A stretch of DNA of 64,000 bases, taken from positions 62,001 to 126,000 of the forward strand of contig MU270120.1 of assembly GCA_021432635.1 (NCBI GenBank). The letters run 5' to 3'. Source of the stretch: Thozetella sp. PMI_491. Lineage: Eukaryota; Ascomycota; Sordariomycetes; Chaetosphaeriales; Chaetosphaeriaceae. A program made the translations under genes and the position numbers. Under the pieces are notes generated by a model, which made no database searches, was not told where the DNA came from, and saw only the letters and a program-made list of their open reading frames with translations. Positions within the stretch are counted from its first letter, which is position 1, and each line of letters opens with the position of its first letter. Positions 33,121 through 42,785 of the stretch are shown here, piece after piece.

Positions 33121-34105
33121 GGTTGGGTCTAGTGGACTGCAGCATTCGGCCGCCGGGCGGGTGGCAGCTGATTCCGAGTGGGACAATCCTTAACTTGCAT
33201 GGGTCCCGATTCCGCCTGCATCAGCTCCTTGTTCCCCCAAGGCCTTGAAGAAAAGGCAGCTGTCATCCTCTGTCTCAAGATCTTTTTATTTCCCCGACCG
33301 ATTGGATTGGTTGGCTTCAACGAGGTATTCTTGGGGAAATCCGTGCGATGGTGTCTAAGAGGAAGTGCCTACAGATTCCCGCTATATGCTTGTGCTCTAC
33401 TCCGTGGCACCTATGTTTATACGCCTTCGCAGGTCCAGGATCCTCCTCCCTACATCTAGAAGACAGTGCAGCTAATACTTGGATGCACGGCATGCCTGTG
33501 GCCTGCTTGCCTGATCTAGTGCCACTGCAGCCTTTTAAGCACGCCATATTTTGGTCTTTTCAGAGTATACACCGTGAGACGAAACGTCCAATAAATGATT
33601 CGGTCGGGCACGCGTGCACACATAAACTACACCACTAGTCGTTCAAGCACCGCAGAGGGACACCGAACCGAGTCATGGAGGACATACACCTCTCTCCTCC
33701 CCAGAGACGACACTAAGACCAATCCAAGAGAAGATTGCCTCCCAGGCCAACCCTAACCCTCCTATCTATCCCGGAAGCCCGAGGTTAAGCTTGTGCAAGG
33801 GTATCGGATCCCCTCAGTCTACCCGCCAGGTCTAAGTCAGCAACCACAGCCAAACGCTACTACAGCACGCCGAAGAACGAATTGCCGGATCATTGCAGCT
33901 GAAACTCTCTCTCTCTAGTTGTCGTGCATACGAACGGATAGGGCAAACTAGACCCCGGTCTCATTTGTAAGCTCTTGGGAGAATAGATTTCCCGGCGCAG
34001 TTGTTACGGTTACGCCTGCGAGTATCTGGTCATCAAGGCCGGGAGACCGTTTGGTTCTTGGGGACATAAGACCCGAATCATTCCCCTGAGTCCATATTCA
34101 GCCTC

Positions 34106-34112
34106 TATAAGG
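34106..34112 (+). promoter_or_regulatory. TATA-like element (TATAAGG)
   Basis: Lies about 45 bp upstream of the ATG of the dehydrogenase gene. A possible core promoter element, though a leader this short would be tight. Weak evidence from sequence alone. Confidence 0.3.
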
Positions 34113-34156
34113 CATAACGAGAGATCCAGTCATTCGTCGCATCTACTTACGACATC

Positions 34157-35275
34157 ATGGCGGAGCGAATCTTCTTCATTGGACTGGGCAACATGGGCCG
34201 TGTAAGTCTCAGCGCACTTAGACTCCCTTCTTGACACCAGGATTCCTAACCTTGGGCTCAGGGCATGGTCCGGAATTTAGTTCAGAAGGGAAACCTCTCG
34301 CAACCGGTGCTGCTCTACAACCGCTCCAAGCAGCGGGCTATCGACCTAAGCGTCAAGCTCGGCTCGGACAAGACCGAGGTAGTGGACACAATCGCCGACG
34401 GCGTGTCCAAGGCAGACGTCATCTTCACGTGCCTGTCCAACGACCAAGTTGTCGAGGAGACGCTCGCCGAGATCCTCAAGCAGGATGTCCAGGGCAAGCT
34501 CATCATCGACAGCTCCACCATACACCCGGACAGCAGCCAAAAGAACGGCGAGGCGGCGGCGGCGGCAGGCGCCGACTTCGTCGCGGCCCCTGTGTAAGTA
34601 TTCCCGACTCAGAACTGTCTCTTGCAACTTCATGGATGGTCAATCGCAAACGATCTGTGCCAAAATTTGGAGTCTTCGAGCATATTCAAACTTCGCTTAA
34701 ATTAATGACTGACTTTGTATTTGGGTAGCTTCGGCGCACCTGCTATGGCCGACATGGGCCAGCTGGTCGGCGTTTTGGCGGGCCCGGCCGCCTCGGTAGC
34801 CCGGGCCAAGCCGTACTTCAAGGGAGTGACGTCGCGGGCCGAGATTGACATGAGTGGGCAGCCCTACAGCAAGTCCAGCCTGCTCAAGATCATTGGCAAC
34901 ACCTTCATCCTCAACATGGTCGAGCAGCTGGCCGAGGGCCACGTGCTGGCGGAAAAGACGGGCCTAGGAAACGACTACCTCGACAGCTGGATCAAGGAGA
35001 TGTTCCCTGCTCCATACGCGGCCTATTCTCAGCGCATGCTCAGTGGAGACTACTACAAGCGAGACTACCCGGCTTTCGCCGTAGACCTGGCGCGCAAGGA
35101 CGCTGGGCACGCCCTCAGCCTGGCCAAGGCGGCGGGCACGCGCCTGGGGAATGTCGAGGTGGGCGACAAGCATCTGGCCGACGTGAAAGCGCACGCTGGG
35201 GAGATGGGTGACCTGGCTGGTATTTATGGCGCCGTGCGGCTCGAGGCTGGGCTCAAGTACGAAAATCAAGAATAG
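34157..35275 (+). CDS. 3-hydroxyisobutyrate dehydrogenase / 6PGDH-like NAD(P)-binding oxidoreductase, 307 aa
   Basis: A beta-hydroxyacid dehydrogenase; the family oxidises 3-hydroxy acids with NAD(P)+, for example in valine breakdown. Three exons: 34157-34201, 34262-34593, 34729-35275, with gtaagt donors at both introns. The N-terminus MAERIFFIGLGNMGRGM carries the Rossmann G-x-G-x-x-G (GLGNMG, residues 9-14). YNRSKQRA follows strand 2 and may set cofactor choice. Then come VIFTCLSNDQVVEETL and KLIIDSSTIHPDSS, the family's substrate-binding DxSTxxP-like loop, and intron 2 falls in PV-FGAPAMADMGQL. In exon 3, KSSLLKIIGNTFILN (about residues 175-188) holds the conserved K-x3-N with the catalytic lysine. 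DYPAFAVDLARKDAGHAL is the usual substrate-binding helix. Without a clear mitochondrial leader it is more likely a cytosolic relative than true 3-hydroxyisobutyrate dehydrogenase. Confidence 0.92.
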
Positions 35276-35797
35276 AGAGTAGGAAGTAGATCTGCCTACA
35301 TACCTTGTGCTATCGGTTGCAGTCGGTCGAGAAATCAAGGCCTCGACGCGAGTGACAGGGTCGGTTTGTTTGGTGTCCTGTTTCTCTTACTGCCGAATTC
35401 TAAAAGAAAGAAAGAAAAATGGCCAGGCTACATTCCATGACCACGTTAATGTATGCCTCTGGGGAGCCTTAGAAAGTACGTTGGCGAGCATATACGCATA
35501 AGTGGTCATGATTGCAGTGTAATTGGTACGATACGGAGTATAGCACCATACAATTTACAATTGCGTACTGTATTTTAGAAAGTGGGAGCTGCCATGACTA
35601 AGCAGTCACTAGGGTGGTCAACTCCATTCCTGGCTGGCACGAGCTTCAACCAGCTGCAACAACCGTATTGACCGTTCAAGGCCCCAATCCGACCGCGAAG
35701 AAAGGCCACGCGTAACCACCCAAACGGACAGCCGTTTCAAGACTCTGAAGCGAACGCAAGCTTTGCAAATCGACTTCTGGGATACCAGGCCTCCATC
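35276..35797. other. Intergenic region, about 0.5 kb
   Basis: Between two plus-strand genes: 3' flank of the dehydrogenase gene and promoter of VMA9. Contains a short GAAA run near 35404. No gene seen. Confidence 0.65.
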
Positions 35798-36155
35798 ATG
35801 GCTAGCGGGTTCGTGGCCCATCCGCTCCGCCTAGCCCTGCCACCTGTCGTCGCTAACCACGCAATCTTGGACTAGGTGGAGTATCTTCATCGGCCTCTTC
35901 ATCATCGTCGGCATGTGCGTCGCCGCCTGGGTGTTTTCGCCCAAGGGGGAGAACCAAGTGTAAGCCATCCATCCCCCGCCCTGTCCCCCCACCTACCCTC
36001 TCTGACCAGATCTGCTGTCCAGGCTCTGGCGGTCGTCCCTCATCTTGTCCTTCGTCAGCTGCTACCTCATGTGGGCCATTACCTTCCTCGCCCAGCTACA
36101 TCCTCTCATCGAGCCGAGGCGGTCCGATTTGCGCAGCGAATATGTAAACCACTGA
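35798..36155 (+). CDS. VMA9: V-type proton ATPase subunit e (Vma9), 75 aa
   Basis: Small hydrophobic subunit of the membrane Vo sector of the vacuolar proton pump. Three exons: 35798-35808 (only 11 nt), 35876-35959, 36023-36155. The spliced frame (228 nt) is continuous, with donors gttcgt and gtaagc and acceptors ctag and ccag. It reads MASGWSIFIGLFIIVGMCVA, then AWVFSPKGENQVLWRSSLIL, then SFVSCYLMWAITFLAQLHPL and a polar tail PRRSDLRSEYVNH. That is two membrane helices joined by the SPKGENQ loop with the family's typical LWRSSLILS start of helix 2. Length is near yeast Vma9 (73 aa). No single open frame of the genomic sequence shows the gene, so it is easily missed. Convergent with ARV1. Confidence 0.93.
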
Positions 36156-36557
36156 GAGTCTACACGTCATGTACCTCAGCGCATGGCACCACGAAGAGGC
36201 GCGAGGAGCAGGAGAGGGGTGCGGTTTTGATGATTGTATAAATACCTATGGCATCCATACACTATCGGCGTTTTACGGGCACGGCGGCTTTTACAAGATG
36301 GGATCTACAAGCCCCCGCGTGGCATGGGGTAATTCGAGTTTTACGGCATCGTTTGGGCCCAGTGCAACTTTGATCGGAGAGAGCTCTGCAGTTGTGGGGA
36401 GGACTGCCGGCATAGATGGCCAAGGGCGACTGCCGTACATAGACACATGTGATGCGGCCCAAGAAAGTTCTCTATGTGGTGGCCGTGCGTCTAAAGTGTT
36501 CATGTCTGCCAGTGCCGTGTGATGCCCATTCCCGTCGTGACGATCCTCTATGCGGAC
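36156..36557. other. Convergent 3' intergenic region, about 0.4 kb
   Basis: Lies between the 3' ends of VMA9 and ARV1. Expected to hold both 3' UTRs; no other feature seen. Confidence 0.65.
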
Positions 36558-37597
36558 CTAGCCAACAGCAAGCCTTCCGGCCCACTCCCTCAAATATACC
36601 AGCAACGCCCACAGAGCCCTGCCCTCCTCCGCGACGCTCGTCTCTCCAACAGAGTCCACTCCCTCCAGGCCAGCGGCCCACAGTACAGCGCGCCCCGTTG
36701 CCCAGCGGGACAGCGCGCCGGCGGTGGTCAGCAGCGCGGCGGGGCCGTAGCCGCAGTCGAGTAGAATCTTGAGCGCTTCGACGTTGTTGGCCACGACGGC
36801 CCAGCCGAGCGAGCGGGCCGCCGCGGGGACGTCGTACTCCCAGATAACCATCAGGATGGGGAATAGCTTGGTGGACGACGACACTAGTAGGGCAGTTGAG
36901 ACTGAGTTGGGGCGACTGTATTGCGGGAGGAAGCCGAGGAACGACAGTGGAGAGAACCGGCTCGATGTAAGGAATCGGATGGACAGGTGGAATGCAAGCG
37001 TCGAAAGTGTGCACAATAGCAGGAAGAACATGTACTGGAAGACGATGGGCTGTTGGGCCAGCCGGCCGAGGCTGCGCTCCATCTCCGGGTCGGGGGCGGC
37101 GGCCGACTCGGGCACTGATTGCTTCTCGATGCGCGCCCAGGTGAGATAGACATCGAAGAGGAGGAGAAGCACGCCAAGACGGATGATGGAGGGCTGCAAA
37201 TGGAGGTTAGGAGAGTTAGCGAAGGGCCCGGCTATCAGGCTTATAGCCAAAAGGCGGGGAGTATCTATACTGCGAACTTGTCCTCATCCTTCATCAACGT
37301 GTTGTGCAACAGGTGTCGGTAGACCTAGCGCCAGGTCAATCTCTCGCAGCTCGAGCTTTGGTCTCTCTCCCTTCTCCTCCCTTCGCTTGTTTCCTCAAGG
37401 ACATAACATCATACCTGGGGCTTGATTAGGACTAGGTCGATAAACAACACTACAAAGTCATGCTCGACGTATTTGTCGCAGAAGCGGCCGCAGTTCCGAC
37501 ACACGGTCAGGCGGATGTTGTGGCCGCCCGCCTTATCACCGGCGCCTTCACGCCATAGCGTCTTGACCGGATGCCGGCATTCAATGCAAATCGGCAT
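36558..37597 (-). CDS. ARV1: ARV1-family sterol/lipid homeostasis protein, 290 aa
   Basis: ER membrane protein needed for sterol distribution, sphingolipid balance and GPI-anchor synthesis in yeast. Three exons: 37415-37597, 37271-37324, 36558-37193, continuous in frame. The N-terminal Arv1 homology domain has a four-cysteine zinc ribbon: MPICIEC (Cys4, Cys7) and CRNC (Cys33, Cys36), followed by GRFCDKYVEHDFVVLFIDLV and, across intron 1, LIKPQVYRHLLHNTLMKDED, the most conserved stretch of the family. Hydrophobic segments follow: LGVLLLLFDVYLTW, FQYMFFLLLCTLSTLAFHLS, and a C-terminal stretch with ALLVSSSTKLFPILMVIWEY and GWAVVANNVEALKILLDCG, which is also typical. The ATG at 37597 starts directly at the zinc ribbon, as in other Arv1 proteins; the in-frame codons upstream lack an ATG. 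Confidence 0.95.
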
Positions 37598-38230
37598 GGA
37601 GAGAGAGAAGCGGACGGAGGCTCGGCGGGAAAAGGCAGACGACAAGACGGAAATAGGGAGGGAGCGTGGGTGCTGCTGGTCACCGATTAATCATGATGGA
37701 ACGGGTTGCTTGCCGTGTAGATTGTTTTTTGGTTCGCGGGGTGCAAGGTTAGTATCAACCTGTGGCTCTCGGCAGGTGCTTCCCAGGACCCTTTTGGCCC
37801 CCCCTTTTCCCCGATGATGCGCTATTGTGATAGGCTGGCTAGCTGCAAAGCTACCTGGCCCCAAGCTCCCCCTCGCATCAGACCTTGCAACACTACCTCT
37901 AGGTATCTAGGATAACAAACAGTATCGCAATGGCAGCCTATTGATTTTGACTTTTTCGAACCGTCTATCAATCGTGTTAACCATGTGCTCTATTGCTATG
38001 ACTGAACCCGGCAAATGCTCTCTACAAGCGGTCCACCCCCAGCGCGTATATACAAAAGGAAACAAAGATCAAAAGAAGGAACTGAAGACCGGTAAACCAA
38101 ACAACCTCGCCATCACGCCTGAATGCGCCAGACCGCATGCCCCAGTTGTTCGAGGATATCCATCTCGAAAGACCTGTACCTCACTATTTCCCGTGTCCTT
38201 GGTCTCGGATTCCTTCGGGTGGTACCCAGT
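37598..38230. other. Intergenic region, about 0.6 kb
   Basis: Promoter side of ARV1 and 3' flank of the LysM-protein gene (both minus strand). Nothing else recognised. Confidence 0.65.
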
Positions 38231-40129
38231 CTAGTCAGATTTCTTATTCTTCATAGCACCTCCTCCGCCCCCGAGGCTACGGCCTCTGGAGGCGGCACCC
38301 TCGCCATAGCTCATCTCCAAGGCTCCGGAGTAACCGCTCGAGCTCAGCAGGCCCGTCTCTCCAAAACTGCCCCCCGCCGTGGTGTAGCCGCGCCCATCGT
38401 CGCTGTTGGTGTCGGTGAGCTCGATGAGATCCCCTTCCTCTGCGGGTTGGCGCCCGCGGGGCCCCAGGATTGGCGTCCCCGGCCGCTTCGCGAAGGCGCC
38501 GCGCAGCCATGTCTCGATGGTCGCGGCGGCCTTGTCAAGGCCAGAGCCTTGCTGCGTGGTCGACGTCACGTCCCGGCCCTCTTCGAAAGGGCTCTCCACA
38601 ATACCGGCTGGAGCACCGTCCCTGGCTGGGTCGAAGCCGAACCGCGCCGTCTCGGAGCCCATGATGGACATGGAGGGCAGCGATTCGATGTTTAAGCCCG
38701 GTATGTGCTTCCGCGTCCACGAGTTGAAATAATCCTTCTCCGGCCCTGGCGCACGCACGCTCCTGTTCAGGGAGCCAACACCGCCCGGCCTTCGCATCCA
38801 CTGAGGCTTGCGTTCGTCGCCGACACTGCCCCTGCGGCTTCTCGTAGTCGTAGGCGTAGAGCTTCCATAGGCGGCAAAATGTGGTCGGTTGTTGCTCAGC
38901 AAGCTATGCCGGCGGGACGAGGGGCTCCCGGGGCTGTCCACGGCCGCTTCGGAGCTTCGTGTGATGCTGGGGACGTCAAGGGACCCCCGCGGTGTCGACA
39001 GGGTGGACACGGTATGCTGGCTCTTCTTCCTCCTCGGGGGGAAGTAGCCCATCTCTCTCCGGGCCACTCTCGCGATCTCGACGGGTTTAGGGAACGAGTC
39101 TAGGACGACCCAGCGCACGTGTGTCCACGGCTTCTCTTCCTCTTCCTTCTCCAGCGCCGCTTCTGCCGACTTACCATTGGTAGGGCGGCTGAAGAAGTCG
39201 TCGTGGGGTGCCCTAGAGACTTCGTCGGCCGTAGGGTCCGGCGTTGGGGCTAGCAGATCGACCTCGCCAGACTCGAACGTGGAGGCATCGCAGGGCCGCC
39301 CTTTTATCTCGCATGCATCCACGGGTATTGCTAGCCATTTCCGCACCTGGATGTTGTCTCGGGACCATAGCCCGTTTGCCTTCCGAAAGGCCTCTTCGCG
39401 GCACCGATACTTCAGTACGATGCCGGCATACGTATCGGTCTTTTGTACGTGGTGGATGTAGACCAGATGCTCCGGCACCTCCTGGGCTTCAGCAGTGCTC
39501 CGTAGATCTTCGTCCGACGTCCGCTTCTTGAACTTTCCTGTGATATCCAAGCCGCCGTTGACGCCCTCGTGGCTCTCAAGTACACTCGCCTTCTTCATGG
39601 CCTTGAGCTTCGCTTCCCTCTTGGCCAACGTCCCGGCTCCTACATCTTCTAGCCGCGGCCTCGTCTCGGTCGGTGGTGCCGGCCCCCAGCTATCGTTGCG
39701 TATGGCCGAGCCGCCATGTTTCCGCGGCGCCTTCCTAGCCCGGCTTCCGTCTCTGCTTCCCGGCCGCTCCGTGCCGCTGTCGTAGGTCGTGTCGGTTCCA
39801 ATCAGGAGGGAGGACGCAAACTCTTGGACGGATGACCAGCTCCACGATCCATCTAGCAGCCCGCCAGCGAATCCTTTCGACACCCCCGCTCCGCCGCCGG
39901 CGATCCTGAGCTCGGCATTGTTCCGCCCCGTGACGGAGCCGATGTGGGCGGAAGGGATGGGGCTGACGCCCCGACTCGGGGATGCACTGGGGGTCGAGAG
40001 GCCACCGTCGGCGGTGCTAATGAGGCGGCGATTGCGTGGGCGGACAGCACTCGATTCCGGGGCTTGGGCCGGAGCGAGGCCGCTCGAGGCGGTCGACATA
40101 CGTGAGGCTAAGTTTAGTGGCTCTGGCAT
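38231..40129 (-). CDS. LysM-domain protein, probably intracellular, 632 aa or longer
   Basis: One LysM motif at about residues 222-266: VYIHHVQKTDTYAGIVLKYR, then REEAFRKANGLWSRDNIQVR, then KWLAIPV. There is no signal peptide, so this resembles the intracellular LYSMD-type proteins (membrane-trafficking or stress proteins) rather than secreted chitin-binding effectors. The rest is Ser/Pro/Arg-rich and probably disordered: the N-terminal 200 residues hold SWSSVQEFASSLLIGTDTTY, and a C-terminal Ser/Gly-rich tail ends in GGGGGAMKNKKSD. The conserved block KPWTHVRWVVLDSFPKPVEI lies near 340, and KAAATIETWLRGAFAKR near 540. The same frame stays open for 64 codons upstream of this ATG to an acceptor-like tccgtag ending at 40322, so the true start may lie in an undetected upstream exon. 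Molecular function unknown. Confidence 0.8.
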   Translation of the reverse strand: MPEPLNLASRMSTASSGLAPAQAPESSAVRPRNRRLISTADGGLSTPSASPSRGVSPIPSAHIGSVTGRNNAELRIAGGGAGVSKGFAGGLLDGSWSWSSVQEFASSLLIGTDTTYDSGTERPGSRDGSRARKAPRKHGGSAIRNDSWGPAPPTETRPRLEDVGAGTLAKREAKLKAMKKASVLESHEGVNGGLDITGKFKKRTSDEDLRSTAEAQEVPEHLVYIHHVQKTDTYAGIVLKYRCREEAFRKANGLWSRDNIQVRKWLAIPVDACEIKGRPCDASTFESGEVDLLAPTPDPTADEVSRAPHDDFFSRPTNGKSAEAALEKEEEEKPWTHVRWVVLDSFPKPVEIARVARREMGYFPPRRKKSQHTVSTLSTPRGSLDVPSITRSSEAAVDSPGSPSSRRHSLLSNNRPHFAAYGSSTPTTTRSRRGSVGDERKPQWMRRPGGVGSLNRSVRAPGPEKDYFNSWTRKHIPGLNIESLPSMSIMGSETARFGFDPARDGAPAGIVESPFEEGRDVTSTTQQGSGLDKAAATIETWLRGAFAKRPGTPILGPRGRQPAEEGDLIELTDTNSDDGRGYTTAGGSFGETGLLSSSGYSGALEMSYGEGAASRGRSLGGGGGAMKNKKSD

Positions 40130-41381
40130 CGTCGGGGCGAGGCGGGTGACCTCGTCGCACAGCGATTGCCGCGACGGGGCGTAACCATCAGAGCGCGGCG
40201 GTATCCTGGGTTGGTTCCGGCTTCGGGTGCTGCTGCGTCTTCGTGCGTTGATGGGGGCAAGGTCGGGGGTCGGGGGATCGGGGGATCGGGGGTGGGATGC
40301 AGGTCTAGCTGGTCCTTGGAGCTACGGAAGCCGCAATCAAAGACCCGCGATAAGCACGGTGGCGGGCCAGTGTGTGGTGCAGTACCGAAGCGGCCGGCAG
40401 CTGGGAGGCCAATCGAGCAATCGCGCGGGAGAGAGTGGCTGGTCGGGATCAGAGCTTGCTGGTCGTGGCAGCATAGGATGGGATGTGGTGGAGGACAGGC
40501 CGGAGGGGGCGTGGTTGAATTGGATCGATGGGATACGTATCCCTCGCAAGTTGCCGATCCACTCTGACGAAGCGAGCGGGCGGCGGGCAGTTGGCCGTCC
40601 GTCCGCCTGTCTGGCTGTCTGGGGCTGGTCACGCTGTTCCCCTGTGGTTTCGCCTGCAGCGGCCAATGGGAGGCTCTTCTCAGCACGGCCCCTGCGCCCC
40701 TGGCAGCTGGGATCTCGGGCTTTGCATCATCTCGCAACTGCGCAACTTCTTGGGCCAAAATGTAGAGCAAAAGACACGACGAACGGCGGACTCGCCGTCT
40801 CGTGCCCTGTTACCTACCTTACCGTGTTGCCCTAGTTAGCCTTTGGCTTCCCCTCACTGCAAGAAAACTCTGTTCGACAGGCCGGCCGTGCCACGAGATT
40901 GTCGTTGTCCTGTCCGCCTGAGGCTTTCCCCGTCGCTAGCGGCATGTCAACCTTAATTATTCGTGCCCCTCTAAGATTGCCTCGGCGGGACATCGTCCCC
41001 GCCGCCCTCTTTCAAGCTGGCCCCTTCCCCCTCCAAAGAGCTCTCGTACCTAGTAGAGCCTGGACCGCCGCGTCTTTGTCATGGCGGCCGCGCCGCCGAT
41101 CAACCAGAGACTGGCAGTGAACACGCCTACCAATCGATCATAATCAGCAATATAAGGTCCATTGTGTTCGGGTCCCGTGAAACCTGCCAAGGCTGTAGCC
41201 GAGATACTGGTCTAGCCACCAGGATTCGTGACGGGGCGGCAATGAGGTTTGCGGGTTTCTGTTATAAATATTTACCCCATCCTCCTCAAAGGGACCGAAA
41301 TACCAAGTCCTTAGGCCCCATTGATGTCACCCACTGCCAAGTCTTGTCCCCCCCAAGCAACTCAGCTCCCAAACTTCTTTG
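40130..41381. other. Intergenic region, about 1.25 kb, GC-rich, with a G-quadruplex motif
   Basis: Lies between the 5' side of the LysM gene and the 3' end of the FAD-oxidase gene. The first about 190 bp may be coding for the LysM gene (open frame, acceptor-like site at 40322-40327). Contains a G-run cluster at 40265-40296 and a CCAAT element near 40663. No other gene seen. Confidence 0.6.
40265..40296 (+). other. Potential G-quadruplex: four G5 runs and one G3 run
   Basis: G5-N2-G5-N3-G5-N3-G5-N1-G3 on the plus strand, from a tandem CGGGGGAT-like unit. It fits the strict G-quadruplex pattern. It lies 135-170 bp upstream of the annotated LysM-gene ATG, on that gene's template strand, either in its leader or in an unannotated N-terminal coding part. 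Confidence 0.75.
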
Positions 41382-42785
41382 TTAGTAAGGGCTCCAAAAT
41401 AAATGCTCGGCGTCCCAAACGGATCCTAGCCGCCTCCGTTCTACCAGCCTCTCTTGCGTGTGAAGTTCGCCTAGGTCCATGTTCGGGCGCTGGTTGTTGG
41501 CGAGCGTCCGTGCAGGCGCTGCCTGGTCGTTGCTAGCAATGTTCAAAAACTCTTCTGTATAGATATCCAATGCCTCTTTGGTTCCGGGGGTGCTGCAGCT
41601 TCGGAAGGTGCTCGCCATGACGCCGCGGTCTCGGATCTCGAGGAATTTGGGCTGACCCTCAGAACTCTGGCCGAGGGCCATCGACTTCCGGACGCTGAAT
41701 CGCGACCAGATACCGATGGTGGGCTTTGCATCTGGGTACTGCTCTCCCACTTGTAGCCACCTGTCGAAGCTGGTTTTTAGGGTGGCCGTTTCTACAGAAT
41801 GGAGGAAACGGCTGCAGATGTCCTTGTGCCCGCCGTGCATATTTAAGACCTCGAACGTGTTGTTCGCAGTAGCCATTGGGACGAATACTGTTTCTGCTTT
41901 GATGGCTTTGCCGCTGAGATTCTCGTCGAGGAGCCGTGAGGCGGCTTGCTCGGCCTCCTCAGGTGGTCCATAGTAGGATCCTGATAGCATGATCATGGGT
42001 GCCCCAGGGGCCGGGGCATTGGGCGGTGCCCTCATGAAGAGCATGGTAACGACCAGGGCGGGCGGTGGATCGACGAAGCGTGCAAATGTGTCAGCCGCAA
42101 GGTCGATAGCGCTGGGTGGGAAGATGAGCCTGCGTGTCCAGATGCTGTCATCCCTCATCGCCAAGCCCGCGAGAGGCCAAATCTTCACGACCACGGAAGT
42201 GACGACACCTAATCCATGCCCAGCACCGCAGAGGGCACCAAAAAGTGCCCTTTCCTCGCCTGTCGAGGACAGGTCGACTTCGGCCTTTCTCCCGTCCGCA
42301 GAAATGAGCTGGAACGACTCGACAGCATCGACCATGAAGCCGTGGTGGCCATTGATCACGCCGTTGCCGCCGCCAAGGATACAGCCAACATATCCCACAC
42401 TGTTAGAGTTGGGCCAAAGGGTGTAGAAGCCTTGGTCGGTGACCGCCTTGATAACCTCACCGGTCGTAGCACCACCACCCACTCGCACGGTGGCGGCTTC
42501 CTTGTCGACGACGACGCTATTGAACGCCTTTAAATCTAGGTACAGGGTCTTAGGGGTGACGGGGACGAAGGAGCCATGGCCACCGCTGGCCGGCAGGAGG
42601 GTCAGACCCTTTTCTTTCGCCAGGCGGATAGCGTCGATGATATCGTCCTCGCTGTGGGGCTTCACGATCAATGCCGGGAGCTCGACGTTGTTGTCTGACC
42701 ACCGCGATATGACATCCCTGGGGCTTTGGGAGGAGGGGTCCGGTGTAACGACCTCGCAGCTCAGAGGCCCAATAGAAGTTGTCAT
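41382..42785 (-). CDS. FAD-linked oxidase (PCMH/BBE type), 467 aa
   Basis: Flavoprotein oxidase of the berberine-bridge-enzyme-like superfamily; substrate unknown. One exon. The first ATG (MTTSIGPLSCEVV) is at 42785; the frame extends 62 codons further upstream but without an ATG. FAD-binding features: PALIVKPHSEDDIIDAIRLA, then LLPASGGHGSF with His70 in the position of the covalent FAD-linking histidine, VRVGGGATTGEVIKAV, NSVGYVGCILGGGNGVINGH and FGALCGAGHGLGVVTSVVVK. The C-terminal part ends ERLGSVWDAEHLFW-like (actual residues ERRRLGSVWDAEHLFWSPY), matching the short BBE C-terminal motif. No signal peptide, unlike many secreted members, so probably cytosolic. Not flanked by polyketide, peptide-synthetase or other biosynthetic genes, so a secondary-metabolite role is not supported here. 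Divergent from SMC2 over about 0.85 kb. Confidence 0.88.
   Translation of the reverse strand: MTTSIGPLSCEVVTPDPSSQSPRDVISRWSDNNVELPALIVKPHSEDDIIDAIRLAKEKGLTLLPASGGHGSFVPVTPKTLYLDLKAFNSVVVDKEAATVRVGGGATTGEVIKAVTDQGFYTLWPNSNSVGYVGCILGGGNGVINGHHGFMVDAVESFQLISADGRKAEVDLSSTGEERALFGALCGAGHGLGVVTSVVVKIWPLAGLAMRDDSIWTRRLIFPPSAIDLAADTFARFVDPPPALVVTMLFMRAPPNAPAPGAPMIMLSGSYYGPPEEAEQAASRLLDENLSGKAIKAETVFVPMATANNTFEVLNMHGGHKDICSRFLHSVETATLKTSFDRWLQVGEQYPDAKPTIGIWSRFSVRKSMALGQSSEGQPKFLEIRDRGVMASTFRSCSTPGTKEALDIYTEEFLNIASNDQAAPARTLANNQRPNMDLGELHTQERLVERRRLGSVWDAEHLFWSPY

Larger units (their letters stand above)
32936..34156. other. Divergent intergenic region between ARG2 and the dehydrogenase gene, about 1.2 kb
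   Basis: Both promoters must lie here. Holds the distal TGACTCA (33114-33120) and a TATA-like TATAAGG at 34106-34112. A CCCTAACCCT decamer at 33751 resembles a telomere repeat but is too short to mean anything. No coding signal. Confidence 0.65.

Noticed and set aside
33751-33760. CCCTAACCCT, resembling a telomere repeat
   Set aside because: Less than two units in ordinary intergenic sequence; expected by chance.
38231-40129. LysM protein as a secreted chitin-binding effector
   Set aside because: No signal peptide, single LysM flanked by long disordered regions, few cysteines; fits intracellular LysM proteins better.
41382-42785. FAD oxidase as part of a secondary-metabolite cluster
   Set aside because: Neighbours are a LysM protein and SMC2; no backbone enzyme, transporter or pathway regulator adjacent.
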